Below, piece by piece: positions 16,038-24,447 of a stretch of 41,430 nucleotides of DNA. The translations under genes were made by a program, and so were the position numbers. Source of the stretch: Actinobacteria bacterium UBA2184. Its GTDB lineage: Bacteria > Actinomycetota > Coriobacteriia > Anaerosomatales > Anaerosomataceae. Position 1 is the first letter of the stretch; every line of letters starts with the position of its first letter. The stretch is taken from assembly GCA_002328745.1 (NCBI GenBank), contig DCVQ01000008.1, forward strand, positions 1-41,430, in the 5' to 3' direction. A model generated the notes under the pieces. That model saw only the letters and a list, made by a program, of their open reading frames with translations, was not told the origin of the DNA and ran no database searches.

Positions 16038-16076
16038 GATTGGCGCCCGGCCTATCGCGCCATCGTCGCGCCCTGC

Positions 16077-16082
16077 TATCCT
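16077..16082 (+). promoter_or_regulatory. Putative lepA -10 element, close to the start codon
   Basis: TGC-TATCCT, identical to the divergent rpsT -10. It ends only 10 bases before the lepA ATG, which would give a leader of a few bases. No convincing -35 is seen. Confidence 0.38.
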
Positions 16083-16092
16083 TACGCTTCTG

Positions 16093-17895
16093 ATGACTGA
16101 CCCCACACTCATACGAAACTTCTCCATAATCGCGCACATCGACCACGGGAAGTCGACGCTCGCCGACCGCGTGCTGCAGCTGACGCACACGGTGGCCGAC
16201 CGCGACATGGTCGAGCAGGTGCTCGACTCGATGGACATCGAGCGGGAGCGTGGCATCACGATCAAGGCGCAGGCCGTGCGCGTGATGTACGACGCCGACG
16301 ACGGCCGCACCTATCAGCTGAACCTGATCGACACGCCGGGCCACGTGGACTTCACGTACGAGGTCTCACGTTCGCTCGCCGCCTGCGAGGGCGTCATCCT
16401 CGTGGTGGACGCGGCGCAGGGCGTCGAGGCGCAGACCGTCGCGAACGCGCTGATGGCGATGAACGCGAACCTCGAGATCATCCCGCTGATCAACAAGATC
16501 GACCTGCCGGCCGCCGACCCCGAGCGCGTGCGGCACGAGATCGAAGAGGGTCTGGCGATCCCCGCCGACGAGGCGGTGCTCGCGAGCGGGAAGACGGGCG
16601 AGGGCGTGCGCGACGCGCTGGAAGCCGTCGTCCGTCTCGTACCGCATCCGGTCGGCGACCCCGGCGCGCCGCTCAAGGCGCTCATCTTCGATTCGTACTT
16701 CGACACCTACCGCGGGGTGGTCGCCCTCATACGCGTCATGGATGGCTCGATCGCCAAGGGTATGAAGGTGCGCATCATGGCCACCGACACCGTGACCGAC
16801 GTGGAGGAGGTCGGCGTCCGCCGGCCCGCCAACATCCCGGTCGATTCTCTCGGCGTCGGCGAGGTAGGGTACCTGATCACCGGGCTCAAGGACCCGTCGC
16901 TCGTGAAGGTGGGCGACACCGTGACGCTCGCGCATCACGGCACGACCACGCCTCTTCCGGGCTACCGCGAGGTCAAGCCGATGGTGTACACGGGCCTCTA
17001 TCCCATCGATGGGGACCAGTACCCCGACCTCCGCGATGCGCTGGAGCGCCTCACGCTGAACGACCCCGCGCTGATCTGGGACCCCGAGAGCAGCCACGCC
17101 CTCGGGTTCGGGTTCCGGGTGGGGTTCCTCGGGCTGCTCCACATGGAGGTCGTGAAGGAGCGTCTCGAGCGGGAGTTCAACCTCGACCTGCTCGCCACGG
17201 CGCCGTCGGTCGAGTACCACGCGTATCTCATGAACGGGTCGATGGAGATCGTGCGCTCGCCCCAGGACATGCCCGATCCCGGCTACCTCGACCGCATCGA
17301 GGAGCCGTACCTGCTCACGACCGTGCTCGTACCGCCGGAGTACGTCGGCGCCGTCATGGAGCTCGCCGATCAGCGGCGTGCGACGTTCAAGGACATGCAG
17401 TACCTCTCGGCGACCACTGTCGACCTGCACTACGAGATGCCGCTTTCCGAGCTGATCATGGACTTCTTCGACCAGCTGAAGAGCCGCACGAAGGGCTACG
17501 CGAGCCTCGACTACGAGTACATCGGCTACCGTCAGAGCAACCTGGTGAAGCTCGACATACTGCTGGCGGGCAAGCCGGTCGACGCGCTGTCGTTCATCGT
17601 GCATCGCGACAAGGCGTACGCGCGCGGCAAGGTCCTCACCGAGAAGCTGCGCGGGATCATCCCGCGGCAGATGTTCGAGGTTCCGATCCAGGCCGCGATC
17701 GGCTCGAAGGTCATCAGCCGCGAGACGGTGCGCGCGAAGCGCAAGGACGTCATCGCGAAGTGCTACGGCGGCGACATCACGCGCAAGCGCAAGCTTCTCG
17801 AGAAGCAGAAGGAAGGCAAGAAGCGCATGAAGTCAGTGGGATCCGTCGAGGTCCCGCAGGAGGCGTTCATGGCCATCTTGAAGGTCGATGAGTAG
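16093..17895 (+). CDS. lepA: Elongation factor 4 (LepA), ribosome-associated GTPase
   Basis: A translation GTPase related to EF-G that acts on the 30S/70S ribosome (back-translocation and initiation/assembly roles have been proposed). With the ATG at 16093 the protein has the standard 600 residues. G motifs are AHIDHGKST (14-22), DTPGHVDF (80-87) and NKID (134-137). The C-terminal half has the LepA-specific region, with GYASLDYEYIGYRQSNLVKLDILL, AKCYGGDITRKRKLLEKQKEGKKRMK and an ending of PQEAFMAILK. The frame is open upstream to 15739, but that part overlaps rpsT and is not LepA-like. No Shine-Dalgarno precedes the ATG. The stop overlaps hemW by 8 bases. Confidence 0.97.
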   Translation: MTDPTLIRNFSIIAHIDHGKSTLADRVLQLTHTVADRDMVEQVLDSMDIERERGITIKAQAVRVMYDADDGRTYQLNLIDTPGHVDFTYEVSRSLAACEGVILVVDAAQGVEAQTVANALMAMNANLEIIPLINKIDLPAADPERVRHEIEEGLAIPADEAVLASGKTGEGVRDALEAVVRLVPHPVGDPGAPLKALIFDSYFDTYRGVVALIRVMDGSIAKGMKVRIMATDTVTDVEEVGVRRPANIPVDSLGVGEVGYLITGLKDPSLVKVGDTVTLAHHGTTTPLPGYREVKPMVYTGLYPIDGDQYPDLRDALERLTLNDPALIWDPESSHALGFGFRVGFLGLLHMEVVKERLEREFNLDLLATAPSVEYHAYLMNGSMEIVRSPQDMPDPGYLDRIEEPYLLTTVLVPPEYVGAVMELADQRRATFKDMQYLSATTVDLHYEMPLSELIMDFFDQLKSRTKGYASLDYEYIGYRQSNLVKLDILLAGKPVDALSFIVHRDKAYARGKVLTEKLRGIIPRQMFEVPIQAAIGSKVISRETVRAKRKDVIAKCYGGDITRKRKLLEKQKEGKKRMKSVGSVEVPQEAFMAILKVDE

Positions 17896-19177
17896 GCTCT
17901 CGCTCCCGCTCGTGTCGCGGCCTGTCGAGCGGACCGCTCTGCCCGCGCACCTGTACGTGCACGTGCCGTTGTGCAGCTCGAAGTGCGCGTACTGCGACTT
18001 CTGCTCGGTGCCCGACGACGGTGCCATCTCGCACGCCGACCTCGTGACCTCGACGGTCTTCGCCGCGGTGGGGTGGCAGCGTTTCGGGATGGAGCCCGCG
18101 CCTCTTCAGTCGCTGTACGTGGGCGGCGGCACGCCGTCCGTGCTCGGCGGGTATCTGCGCATGCTGCTCACCGGGATCGTCCGCGTGTACCCGCTCGCGC
18201 CCGGTGCAGAAGTGACCGTTGAGGCCAACCCCGAGTCGCTCGACGCGCGTCTCGTGTGCGATCTGGTGGCGGCCGGGGTGACGCGCGTGAGCCTGGGCGT
18301 GCAGTCGCTCGATGACGGCACTCTCTCCTGGCTCGGCCGCGCGCACGACGCCGAGCGCGCCATCGAGGCGATGCTGCTCGTGGCCGCGTCCGGTCTCGAC
18401 CTGTCGGTCGACCTGATGTGCGGGCTGCCCCGCGTGCCGGAGTCCCGCTGGCGCGCGACGCTCCGCTCGGTGGTGGAGTGCGGGGCGACACACGTCTCGG
18501 TGTACCCGCTGTCGGTGGAGGACGGGACCCCGCTCGCTTCGCGGGTGCGCTCGGGCAGGGCCGCCCTTCCCGACGACGACATCGCGGCGGAGGAGATGAT
18601 CGTGGCGGCCGAGGAGCTCTCGGCGCTCGGCCTTGCACGATACGAGACGGCGAACCACGCGCTTCCGGGCAAGGAGTCGCGGCACAACACCGCGTACTGG
18701 ACGGGGCGGCCGTACCTTGGGATCGGCGCCGGTGCGCACGGGATGCTCACCGGAGAGCAGGCGCGGCTCGCCGGGCTGCTCGGCGAAGACAAGGCGGCGC
18801 GCACGGCCCGGGTGCGGTACGCGTACGGCAGCGATCGCCTGCTGCTGGACGGCGCCTGCGAGGTGGAGGTCCTCGAGACGCTCGACGCCGCCGAAGCGCT
18901 TCGCGAGGACGCGATGCTCGGGCTCAGGCTGAGCGCGGGGATCCCGTTCGAGCTCGCGGAGCGCTCCGGCGTGGTGCCGGCGCTCGAGGCGCTCGAGGCC
19001 GACGGTCTCGTGGAACGGGCGGGCGGACGGTGGCGGACGACGGAGCGCGGGTGGCTTCTCGGAAACGAGGTCTTCGGCCGCGTGCTGGACGCGGACGGGA
19101 CGCCGCCGGCGTCCCCCGGCGGGTTTGACGCTCGCTCGGCGCGGGTCCTATCATCGTCTGGCACTCGGCAAGCGTGA
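17888..19177 (+). CDS. hemW: HemW-type radical SAM protein
   Basis: 429 residues of the HemN/HemW family. The radical-SAM cluster motif is CSSKCAYCDF (C29, C33, C36, the extra C39 typical of this group), followed by YVGGGTPSVL, VTVEANPES and RVSLGVQSLDDGTLSWLGRAH. The HemN C-terminal domain follows. Many such proteins are annotated as oxygen-independent coproporphyrinogen oxidases, but the HemW subgroup next to lepA is a heme-binding/heme-delivery protein; location and length favour HemW. The ATG lies within the lepA 3' end. Its own last codons contain the hrcA promoter and overlap the CIRCE operator. Confidence 0.9.
   Translation: MSRLSLPLVSRPVERTALPAHLYVHVPLCSSKCAYCDFCSVPDDGAISHADLVTSTVFAAVGWQRFGMEPAPLQSLYVGGGTPSVLGGYLRMLLTGIVRVYPLAPGAEVTVEANPESLDARLVCDLVAAGVTRVSLGVQSLDDGTLSWLGRAHDAERAIEAMLLVAASGLDLSVDLMCGLPRVPESRWRATLRSVVECGATHVSVYPLSVEDGTPLASRVRSGRAALPDDDIAAEEMIVAAEELSALGLARYETANHALPGKESRHNTAYWTGRPYLGIGAGAHGMLTGEQARLAGLLGEDKAARTARVRYAYGSDRLLLDGACEVEVLETLDAAEALREDAMLGLRLSAGIPFELAERSGVVPALEALEADGLVERAGGRWRTTERGWLLGNEVFGRVLDADGTPPASPGGFDARSARVLSSSGTRQA
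19125..19154 (+). promoter_or_regulatory. hrcA promoter
   Basis: TTGACG (19125-19130), an 18-bp spacer and TATCAT (19149-19154), inside the hemW 3' end and immediately ahead of the CIRCE element. It gives the heat-shock genes a promoter separate from lepA-hemW. Confidence 0.7.
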
Positions 19178-19183
19178 GTGCCA
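19159..19183 (+). promoter_or_regulatory. CIRCE operator (HrcA binding site)
   Basis: TGGCACTC-N9-GAGTGCCA, an 8-bp inverted repeat with the exact 9-base spacing of CIRCE and the GCACTC/GAGTGC core intact. It covers the likely transcription start of the promoter at 19125-19154 and lies 15 bases before the hrcA ATG, the expected layout for autorepression relieved by heat. Confidence 0.93.
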
Positions 19184-19198
19184 GGAGGCTGGGTACCG

Positions 19199-20221
19199 AT
19201 GCTCAACCAACGTCGCCGGAGCGTTCTCACGGCGCTCGTTAATGAATACGTGGCAAGCGTGCAGCCCGTCGGCTCGAAGGTGCTCGTCGAGCGGTACCCG
19301 CTCGGCTGCAGCCCCGCGACCGTGAGAAGCGAGCTGGCCGCGCTCGAAGAGACCGGCTACGTCTTCCAGCCGCACGTCTCCGCGGGTCGGATCCCGACCG
19401 ATCACGGCTACCGCGCGTACGTGGACGAGAGCGTGGCTCTCGGCACGGCGGGGCTCTCGGCCGAAGAGACCGAGCGGATCCGGCGGCACTACTCGCTCGT
19501 GGAGCACGAGCTCTCCGACGTGCTGCGGGAGACCTCGGCGCTGCTGTCGCGGCTCACGTCGTACGTGGCTGTCGTCGCGGCGCCCACGCTCAGGCGGGCG
19601 CGCATCCGCCGCGTGACGCTCGTCCCGCTCGCTTCGCGGCGGGCGCTCGTGGTGATCGTGACCGACTCGGGACAGATCGCGAACCGCGCGATCGAGTTCG
19701 CCGACGACGTGAGCGCCGAGACGCTCTCGCGGGTCGAGGCGTACCTCTCGCAGACGCTCGACGGCGCCGTGGGCGCCGACGCCGAGGACGTGCGGCACGC
19801 GATGGGCGGAGTGCCGGGGCCCGAGGCCGCGGTGGCCCTGCGGTCGCTCGACGTCGTGCTGGAGTGCCTCGCCGAGGCCGATGAGGACCGGGTCGTCACC
19901 GGCGGCGTGTCGGCGCTGCTGGCGCATCCCGAGTTCAGCGATCCTGATGCGGTCCGGCCGCTCGTGGGCCTGCTCGAGGACGGCCTGTCGGTGCTGAAGC
20001 TGCTCTCGGGGGTGATGCGCTCGCCCGAGGTCGAGGTCCGCATCGGCCACGAGAACCCGGCGTCCGCGCTCGAGCACGCGAGCTTCGTGGCGGCGCGCTA
20101 CGGAGCGGGCGACGCGGGCGGCATCGTGGGCGTGATCGGTCCGACACGCATGGACTACCGGCGGGCGATGTCCGCCGTTCGTACGGTGTCCGACACGCTG
20201 TCGGACGTCCTGGAATCCTAA
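19199..20221 (+). CDS. hrcA: Heat-inducible transcription repressor HrcA
   Basis: A 340-residue repressor of class I heat-shock genes. The N-terminal winged helix reads MLNQRRRSVLTALVNEYVASVQPVGSK and continues with CSPATVRSELAALEETGYVFQPHVSAGRIPTDHGYRAYVD, the typical HrcA DNA-binding region. The remainder is the GAF-like dimer domain, ending with VGVIGPTRMDYRRAMSAVRTVSDTL. The ATG at 19199 follows AGGAGG; a GTG at 19178 is in frame but overlaps the operator and adds non-family residues. It is controlled by CIRCE just upstream. dnaJ follows 16 bases later. Confidence 0.97.
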   Translation: MLNQRRRSVLTALVNEYVASVQPVGSKVLVERYPLGCSPATVRSELAALEETGYVFQPHVSAGRIPTDHGYRAYVDESVALGTAGLSAEETERIRRHYSLVEHELSDVLRETSALLSRLTSYVAVVAAPTLRRARIRRVTLVPLASRRALVVIVTDSGQIANRAIEFADDVSAETLSRVEAYLSQTLDGAVGADAEDVRHAMGGVPGPEAAVALRSLDVVLECLAEADEDRVVTGGVSALLAHPEFSDPDAVRPLVGLLEDGLSVLKLLSGVMRSPEVEVRIGHENPASALEHASFVAARYGAGDAGGIVGVIGPTRMDYRRAMSAVRTVSDTLSDVLES

Positions 20222-20237
20222 GGGAAGACGGTCACAC

Positions 20238-21335
20238 GTGAGTCCTGTCGACTACTACGACGTGCTCGGCGTCGGGCGCGACGCGAGCGCCGACGACATC
20301 AAGAAGGCCTTCCGCCGCAAGGCCCGCGAGACGCACCCCGACGTGAACGACGGTCACGGTGCGGAGGAGGAGTTCAAGCGGATCAACGAGGCCTACGAGG
20401 TGCTCTCCGATCCCGACAAGCGTCAGATGTACGACCGCTACGGCACCGCCGATCCTCGCGCGGCGGGTCCCGACATGGGCGACTTCTTCGGCGTGGAGGA
20501 CCTGTTCAGCGTCTTCTTCGGCGGCGTGCAGGGCGGCGCCCGTCGCGTGAGGCGGGAAGGGCGCGACCTGGGCGCGCAGGTGATGGTGACCCTCGAGCAG
20601 GCGGCGACCGGTGTGGTGAAGGGCGTCACGGTCACCCGGCCCGCGACGTGCCCGACGTGCGGCGGCACCGGCTCGGCCAGCGGAGGCGCCGCTACCGCGT
20701 GCGGAGTCTGCGGCGGCAGCGGTCAGCGCCGCACGCAGCGCCGCACGTTCCTGGGGGTCATGGAGAGCGCCGTTCCTTGCGAGACGTGTCAGGCCACGGG
20801 CTCGGTCATCGAGGACCCCTGCGATAACTGCCGCGGGGAGGGGCGTGTCCGGTCGACCGACACTGTCGACGTCACCATCCCGGCGGGCGTGCCCGACGGC
20901 TACACCATCCGCATACCCGGACAGGGCGAGGCCGGGCTCCGCGGCGCCGCAGCCGGCGACCTGCACGTGACGGTGCGAATCCTGCCGCACGAGTTCCTCC
21001 ACCGCGAGCGGGACGACCTTCACGCCATGGCGGGCATCAACATCGTCCAGGCCGCCATCGGGGGCACGATCATCGCGCCCGGGCTCGCCGGGGACGTCGA
21101 GGTGACGTTCGGCGGCGGGATCCACACCGGAGACACCGTGCGCGTCCGCGAGCGCGGCATGCCGCGCATGGGCGGCGGGGCGGGCGACCTGGTCGTCCAT
21201 CTGGACGTTCTCGCGCCCAAGAAGCTCACGAAGCGGCAGCGCGAGCTGCTCGAGGAACTGGGCGATAGCTTCGGCACCGGGCGCGGCGACCAGCGCACGC
21301 CGTTCGCGAAGCTCAAGGACTGGCTGGGCAGCTAG
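20238..21335 (+). CDS. dnaJ: Chaperone DnaJ (type I)
   Basis: Hsp40 co-chaperone that delivers clients to DnaK and stimulates its ATPase. 365 residues: J domain at 1-70 with HPD (near 33-35), a short Gly/Phe-type linker, the zinc domain with four CxxCxGxG-like repeats (CPTCGGTG, CGVCGGSG, CETCQATG, CDNCRGEG; the third has Ala in place of Gly), then the two beta-sandwich substrate domains. Start is GTG at 20238 behind AAGGGAAG. It lies in the hrcA operon and so should also answer to CIRCE. No dnaK or grpE is in the window. Confidence 0.96.
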   Translation: MSPVDYYDVLGVGRDASADDIKKAFRRKARETHPDVNDGHGAEEEFKRINEAYEVLSDPDKRQMYDRYGTADPRAAGPDMGDFFGVEDLFSVFFGGVQGGARRVRREGRDLGAQVMVTLEQAATGVVKGVTVTRPATCPTCGGTGSASGGAATACGVCGGSGQRRTQRRTFLGVMESAVPCETCQATGSVIEDPCDNCRGEGRVRSTDTVDVTIPAGVPDGYTIRIPGQGEAGLRGAAAGDLHVTVRILPHEFLHRERDDLHAMAGINIVQAAIGGTIIAPGLAGDVEVTFGGGIHTGDTVRVRERGMPRMGGGAGDLVVHLDVLAPKKLTKRQRELLEELGDSFGTGRGDQRTPFAKLKDWLGS

Positions 21336-21336
21336 C

Positions 21337-22089
21337 GTGGCCAATCACCGCTTCTTCGCAGCGGGCGAGGTGCCCGACGAAGGCACGATGCCGCTCGCTC
21401 CCACAGACGTGCATCATCTGCGCGACGTGCTTCGCCTCGAGCCCGGAGACGAGGTGGTGATCGCGTACGGCGGCGAGGCGCATCTTGTCCGTCTCACCGC
21501 GGTCGGCGTCGAAGTATCGGGCGTGAGACTCGGTTCGGCGAGCGCGCCGGACGTGCCTCGCGTGGTGCTCGTCCAGGGCATCGGCAAGGGCGAGAAGATG
21601 GACACCGTCGTGCGTCAGGCGACCGAGCTCGGCGTGGCGCGGATCGTCCCGCTGCTGGCCGAGCGCAGCGTGGTGCGCCTCGATGCGGCGAAGGCCGCCG
21701 CACGGACGGAGCGCTGGCGCCGGATCGCGGCGGAGGCGGCGAAGCAGTCGCAGCGCGCCGACGTTCCCGCGATCGACGCGCCGATGGATGCCGGAGCGCT
21801 CCCGGGAGCGCTCGGAGATGCGCTCGTGCTCGTGTGCTGGGAGGACGCCGCGGACGCGCCCGGCATCGGGGCGGCCATCGAGGCGGCCGGTCCGGCTGCT
21901 GAAGGCGCGGTCGCCGTCGTGGTCGGCCCCGAGGGCGGTCTGACCGCAAGCGAGGTCGGTGTGCTCGCCGACGCGGGCGCGACGGTCGTGTCGCTCGGCC
22001 CGACGGTGCTTCGCACGGAAACCGCCGGCGTGGTGGCGCTCGCGCTGGCGCTCGCCGCCAGAGGCGGGCTCGGGTACGCCCGTGGCTGA
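21337..22089 (+). CDS. rsmE: 16S rRNA m3U1498 methyltransferase RsmE
   Basis: SAM-dependent SPOUT methyltransferase acting on U1498 of 16S rRNA in the 30S subunit. 250 residues: an N-terminal PUA-like region (HRFFAAGEVPDEG, HHLRDVLRLEPGDEVV), then the SPOUT domain with GKGEKMDTVVRQATELGV, the VVGPEGGLTASEV loop and LGPTVLRTETAGV, which form the trefoil-knot SAM site. The GTG start is one base after the dnaJ stop; the dnaJ-rsmE-mtaB order is common in Gram-positive bacteria. Confidence 0.95.
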   Translation: MANHRFFAAGEVPDEGTMPLAPTDVHHLRDVLRLEPGDEVVIAYGGEAHLVRLTAVGVEVSGVRLGSASAPDVPRVVLVQGIGKGEKMDTVVRQATELGVARIVPLLAERSVVRLDAAKAAARTERWRRIAAEAAKQSQRADVPAIDAPMDAGALPGALGDALVLVCWEDAADAPGIGAAIEAAGPAAEGAVAVVVGPEGGLTASEVGVLADAGATVVSLGPTVLRTETAGVVALALALAARGGLGYARG

Positions 22090-23401
22090 CGCTCCACGCG
22101 TAGCGTTCCTCACTCTCGGCTGCAAGGTGAACCAGGCCGAGTCGGACGCCATCGCCGGCGAGCTTGCCGGCTCGGCCGGAACGGCCGCGGAAGCCGAGGC
22201 CGACGTGGTGGTCATCAGCACGTGCACGGTGACGGGGGAGGCCGACCGTAAGGCGCGCAAGGCCGTCCGCCATGCGCTCGGGTTGCCCGGGCGGCCGAAG
22301 GTGGTCGTCACGGGCTGTCTCGCCGGAGTCGACCCGGGCTCGCTTGCGGCTCTCGGCGAGCGGGTGATCGTGGAGGCCGACAAGAGCCGGGTGGCCGCGC
22401 GCGTGCGCGAAGCGGCGGGGATCGCTCCGGGCGACGCGCGGTCTGCCCTCGGCGGCGCGGCGTCAGGTCGCACGCGGGCCCAGATCAAGATCGAGGACGG
22501 CTGCGACGGCGTCTGCACGTACTGCATCGTCCCGCGCGCCCGGGGAGTGCCGCGGGCGGTTGCGCTCGATGAGATCGTCTCGGCAGTCGAGTCTCACGTT
22601 CGCGGTGGCACCGCCGAGGTGGTCCTCACCGGCATCAACATCGGCCGGTACGCGCACGGCGGCGCGCGGCTGCCCGACGTCATCGCGGCGGTGGCGGCGA
22701 CGGGCGTGCCGCGGATCCGGCTGTCGAGCATCGAGCCCGGTGACGTGGACGCGGACCTGCTCGAGACATGCGGGACGACGCCGGCGTTCTGTCCGCACCT
22801 CCACATCCCGCTACAGGCCGGGGCCGATGCGGTGCTTGCGCGGATGGGCCGCCCGTACGATACGCGGGAGTACGCGCGCGTCGTCGCCGACGCGCGGGAA
22901 GCGCTCCCCGGCCTTGCGGTATCCACCGACGTGATCGCCGGCTTTCCCGGCGAGACCGACGCGGAGGCCGCATACACGCGCGAGTTCGTGGAGGAGCAGG
23001 GCTTCTCGCGACTGCACGTGTTCCGGTTCTCGCGCCGCCCGGGGACGCCCGCGGCCGAGATGAGCGCGCAGGTGCCGCCTGCGGCGATCGCGGCGCGGGC
23101 GGGCGCCCTCCGCGAAGCGGGAGCGCGGGCCGCAGCAGTGGCTGCGAGCGCGCGGGAAGGTTCGGTCGCCGAGGTACTGGTGGAGCGGGTCCGGACCGAC
23201 GTGCCGGGCGAGACGATGGTGGCCGAAGGCGTCACTCGGGAGTATCTCCGCGTCCGGGTGCCGGTGAGCGCAGCGACTGCAGGAGCGCTTCTCCGCGTGC
23301 GGCTGACGCGTGCCACGGCCGACGGGACGTGCGGTGCGGTGCTTCTCAACGAGGGCGAGGCGGGGGAGCGCGAGCGGGTTCGCGGGCACGGCGCATGCTA
23401 G
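22082..23401 (+). CDS. mtaB: tRNA t6A37 methylthiotransferase MtaB
   Basis: Converts t6A to ms2t6A at position 37 of tRNA using two Fe-S clusters. 439 residues from the GTG at 22082. The N-terminal domain has cluster cysteines C14 (LGCKVNQAES), C48 (STCTVTGEAD) and C79 (VTGCLAG). The radical-SAM motif is CDGVCTYC (C141, C145, C148) followed by the PRARG loop. A TRAM-like domain occupies about the last 70 residues. LGCKVNQ (rather than the LGCQMN of MiaB) and TCTVT favour MtaB over MiaB or RimO. The start overlaps the rsmE end by 8 bases. Confidence 0.93.
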   Translation: MADAPRVAFLTLGCKVNQAESDAIAGELAGSAGTAAEAEADVVVISTCTVTGEADRKARKAVRHALGLPGRPKVVVTGCLAGVDPGSLAALGERVIVEADKSRVAARVREAAGIAPGDARSALGGAASGRTRAQIKIEDGCDGVCTYCIVPRARGVPRAVALDEIVSAVESHVRGGTAEVVLTGINIGRYAHGGARLPDVIAAVAATGVPRIRLSSIEPGDVDADLLETCGTTPAFCPHLHIPLQAGADAVLARMGRPYDTREYARVVADAREALPGLAVSTDVIAGFPGETDAEAAYTREFVEEQGFSRLHVFRFSRRPGTPAAEMSAQVPPAAIAARAGALREAGARAAAVAASAREGSVAEVLVERVRTDVPGETMVAEGVTREYLRVRVPVSAATAGALLRVRLTRATADGTCGAVLLNEGEAGERERVRGHGAC

Positions 23402-23463
23402 AATCCACCTGATACGCCGCGGGGAAGCATCCGCACCGACGACGAGATGAAGGTGGCCTGCAG

Positions 23464-24447
23464 GTGACGCAACCGTCCCAGGTCCGGCTGGTGGCGCCGG
23501 CCGATCTCAGCATGGTGGACGTCCTCGGTGAGGGCGATCATCTGCTCAAGCTCATCGAGGACCAGTTCGAGTCCGACATCACCGTGAGGGGCAACGAGAT
23601 CACCATCTCCGGCGACGTAGCCGAGGCCCAGGCCGTCTCGGCTCTGTTCACGGAGCTGTTCGGCATGGTGAAGGAGCGCGAGCCGCTCACTCCGGACAGC
23701 ATCGATCGCGCCATCGACATGCTCAAGCGCGGAGAGTGCAGTCCGTCGACCGTGTTCTCCGACGTGATACTGACGCACCGGGGCAAGACGATCCGCCCCA
23801 AGACGGCGGGCCAGAAGCGGTACGTGGACGCCATACGCGTGAACACCGTCACGTTCGGCATCGGGCCGGCCGGCACGGGCAAGACTTACCTCGCGATGGC
23901 CATGGCCGTCGATGCGCTGCGCAAGAAGGAGGTCGGACGCATCATCCTCACCCGTCCGGCCGTGGAAGCTGGGGAGAAGCTCGGCTACCTGCCCGGCACG
24001 CTGTACGAGAAGGTCGACCCCTACCTGCGGCCGCTGTACGACGCGCTGTTCGACATGATGGATATCGAGAAGTCCACATCGCTCACCGAGCGTGGTGTGA
24101 TCGAGGTCGCGCCGCTCGCGTTCATGCGGGGCCGGACGCTCAACGACTCCTTCGTCATCCTTGATGAGGCGCAGAACACGAGTCCCGAGCAGATGAAGAT
24201 GTTCCTCACGCGACTCGGTTTCGGTTCCAAGGTCGTGATAACAGGTGACGTGACGCAGATCGATCTGCCCGCAGGCGCTTCTGGCCTGAAGCAGGTCCGG
24301 GACATCCTCGGCGAGGTCGACGACGTCGCGTTCGTGGAGCTCCAGCCGCGCGATGTCGTCCGCCACCGGCTCGTGCAGCGCATCGTCACCGCGTACCACG
24401 CCTACGACGAGGCCCGACAGGGCGCACACGAGCAGGGTCATGGCTAG
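23464..24447 (+). CDS. phoH: PhoH-family ATPase
   Basis: 327 residues. A short N-terminal domain (KH-like, ~15-70) precedes the P-loop ATPase core with Walker A GPAGTGKT (134-141), the LTRPAVEAGEKLGYLPG motif near 162-178 and Walker B VILDEAQNTS from 231. The ITGDVTQIDLP stretch follows. PhoH-like proteins next to ybeY are thought to take part in RNA processing or ribosome maturation; the precise activity is not established. The GTG at 23464 follows AAGGTGG. Its stop overlaps the next gene by 8 bases, so this begins a tightly coupled phoH-pgpH-ybeY block. Confidence 0.95.
   Translation: MTQPSQVRLVAPADLSMVDVLGEGDHLLKLIEDQFESDITVRGNEITISGDVAEAQAVSALFTELFGMVKEREPLTPDSIDRAIDMLKRGECSPSTVFSDVILTHRGKTIRPKTAGQKRYVDAIRVNTVTFGIGPAGTGKTYLAMAMAVDALRKKEVGRIILTRPAVEAGEKLGYLPGTLYEKVDPYLRPLYDALFDMMDIEKSTSLTERGVIEVAPLAFMRGRTLNDSFVILDEAQNTSPEQMKMFLTRLGFGSKVVITGDVTQIDLPAGASGLKQVRDILGEVDDVAFVELQPRDVVRHRLVQRIVTAYHAYDEARQGAHEQGHG

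Noticed and set aside
15739..16092. A 118-codon N-terminal extension of lepA.
   Set aside because: It overlaps rpsT on the opposite strand and would make LepA longer than its invariant ~600 residues.
20188..20206. An 8-bp hairpin (GTCCGACA-CGC-TGTCGGAC) near the end of hrcA, possibly a processing or attenuation site before dnaJ.
   Set aside because: It encodes conserved HrcA residues (SDTLSD), so codon constraint can explain it; no T-tract follows.
23399..23404. TAGAAT at the mtaB stop as a phoH -10.
   Set aside because: No -35 at a proper distance; a single hexamer in coding-stop context is not enough.
23447..23467. A six-codon mini-frame overlapping the phoH start, a possible leader peptide.
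   Set aside because: Its ATG lacks a ribosome site of its own and the frame is short enough to arise by chance.
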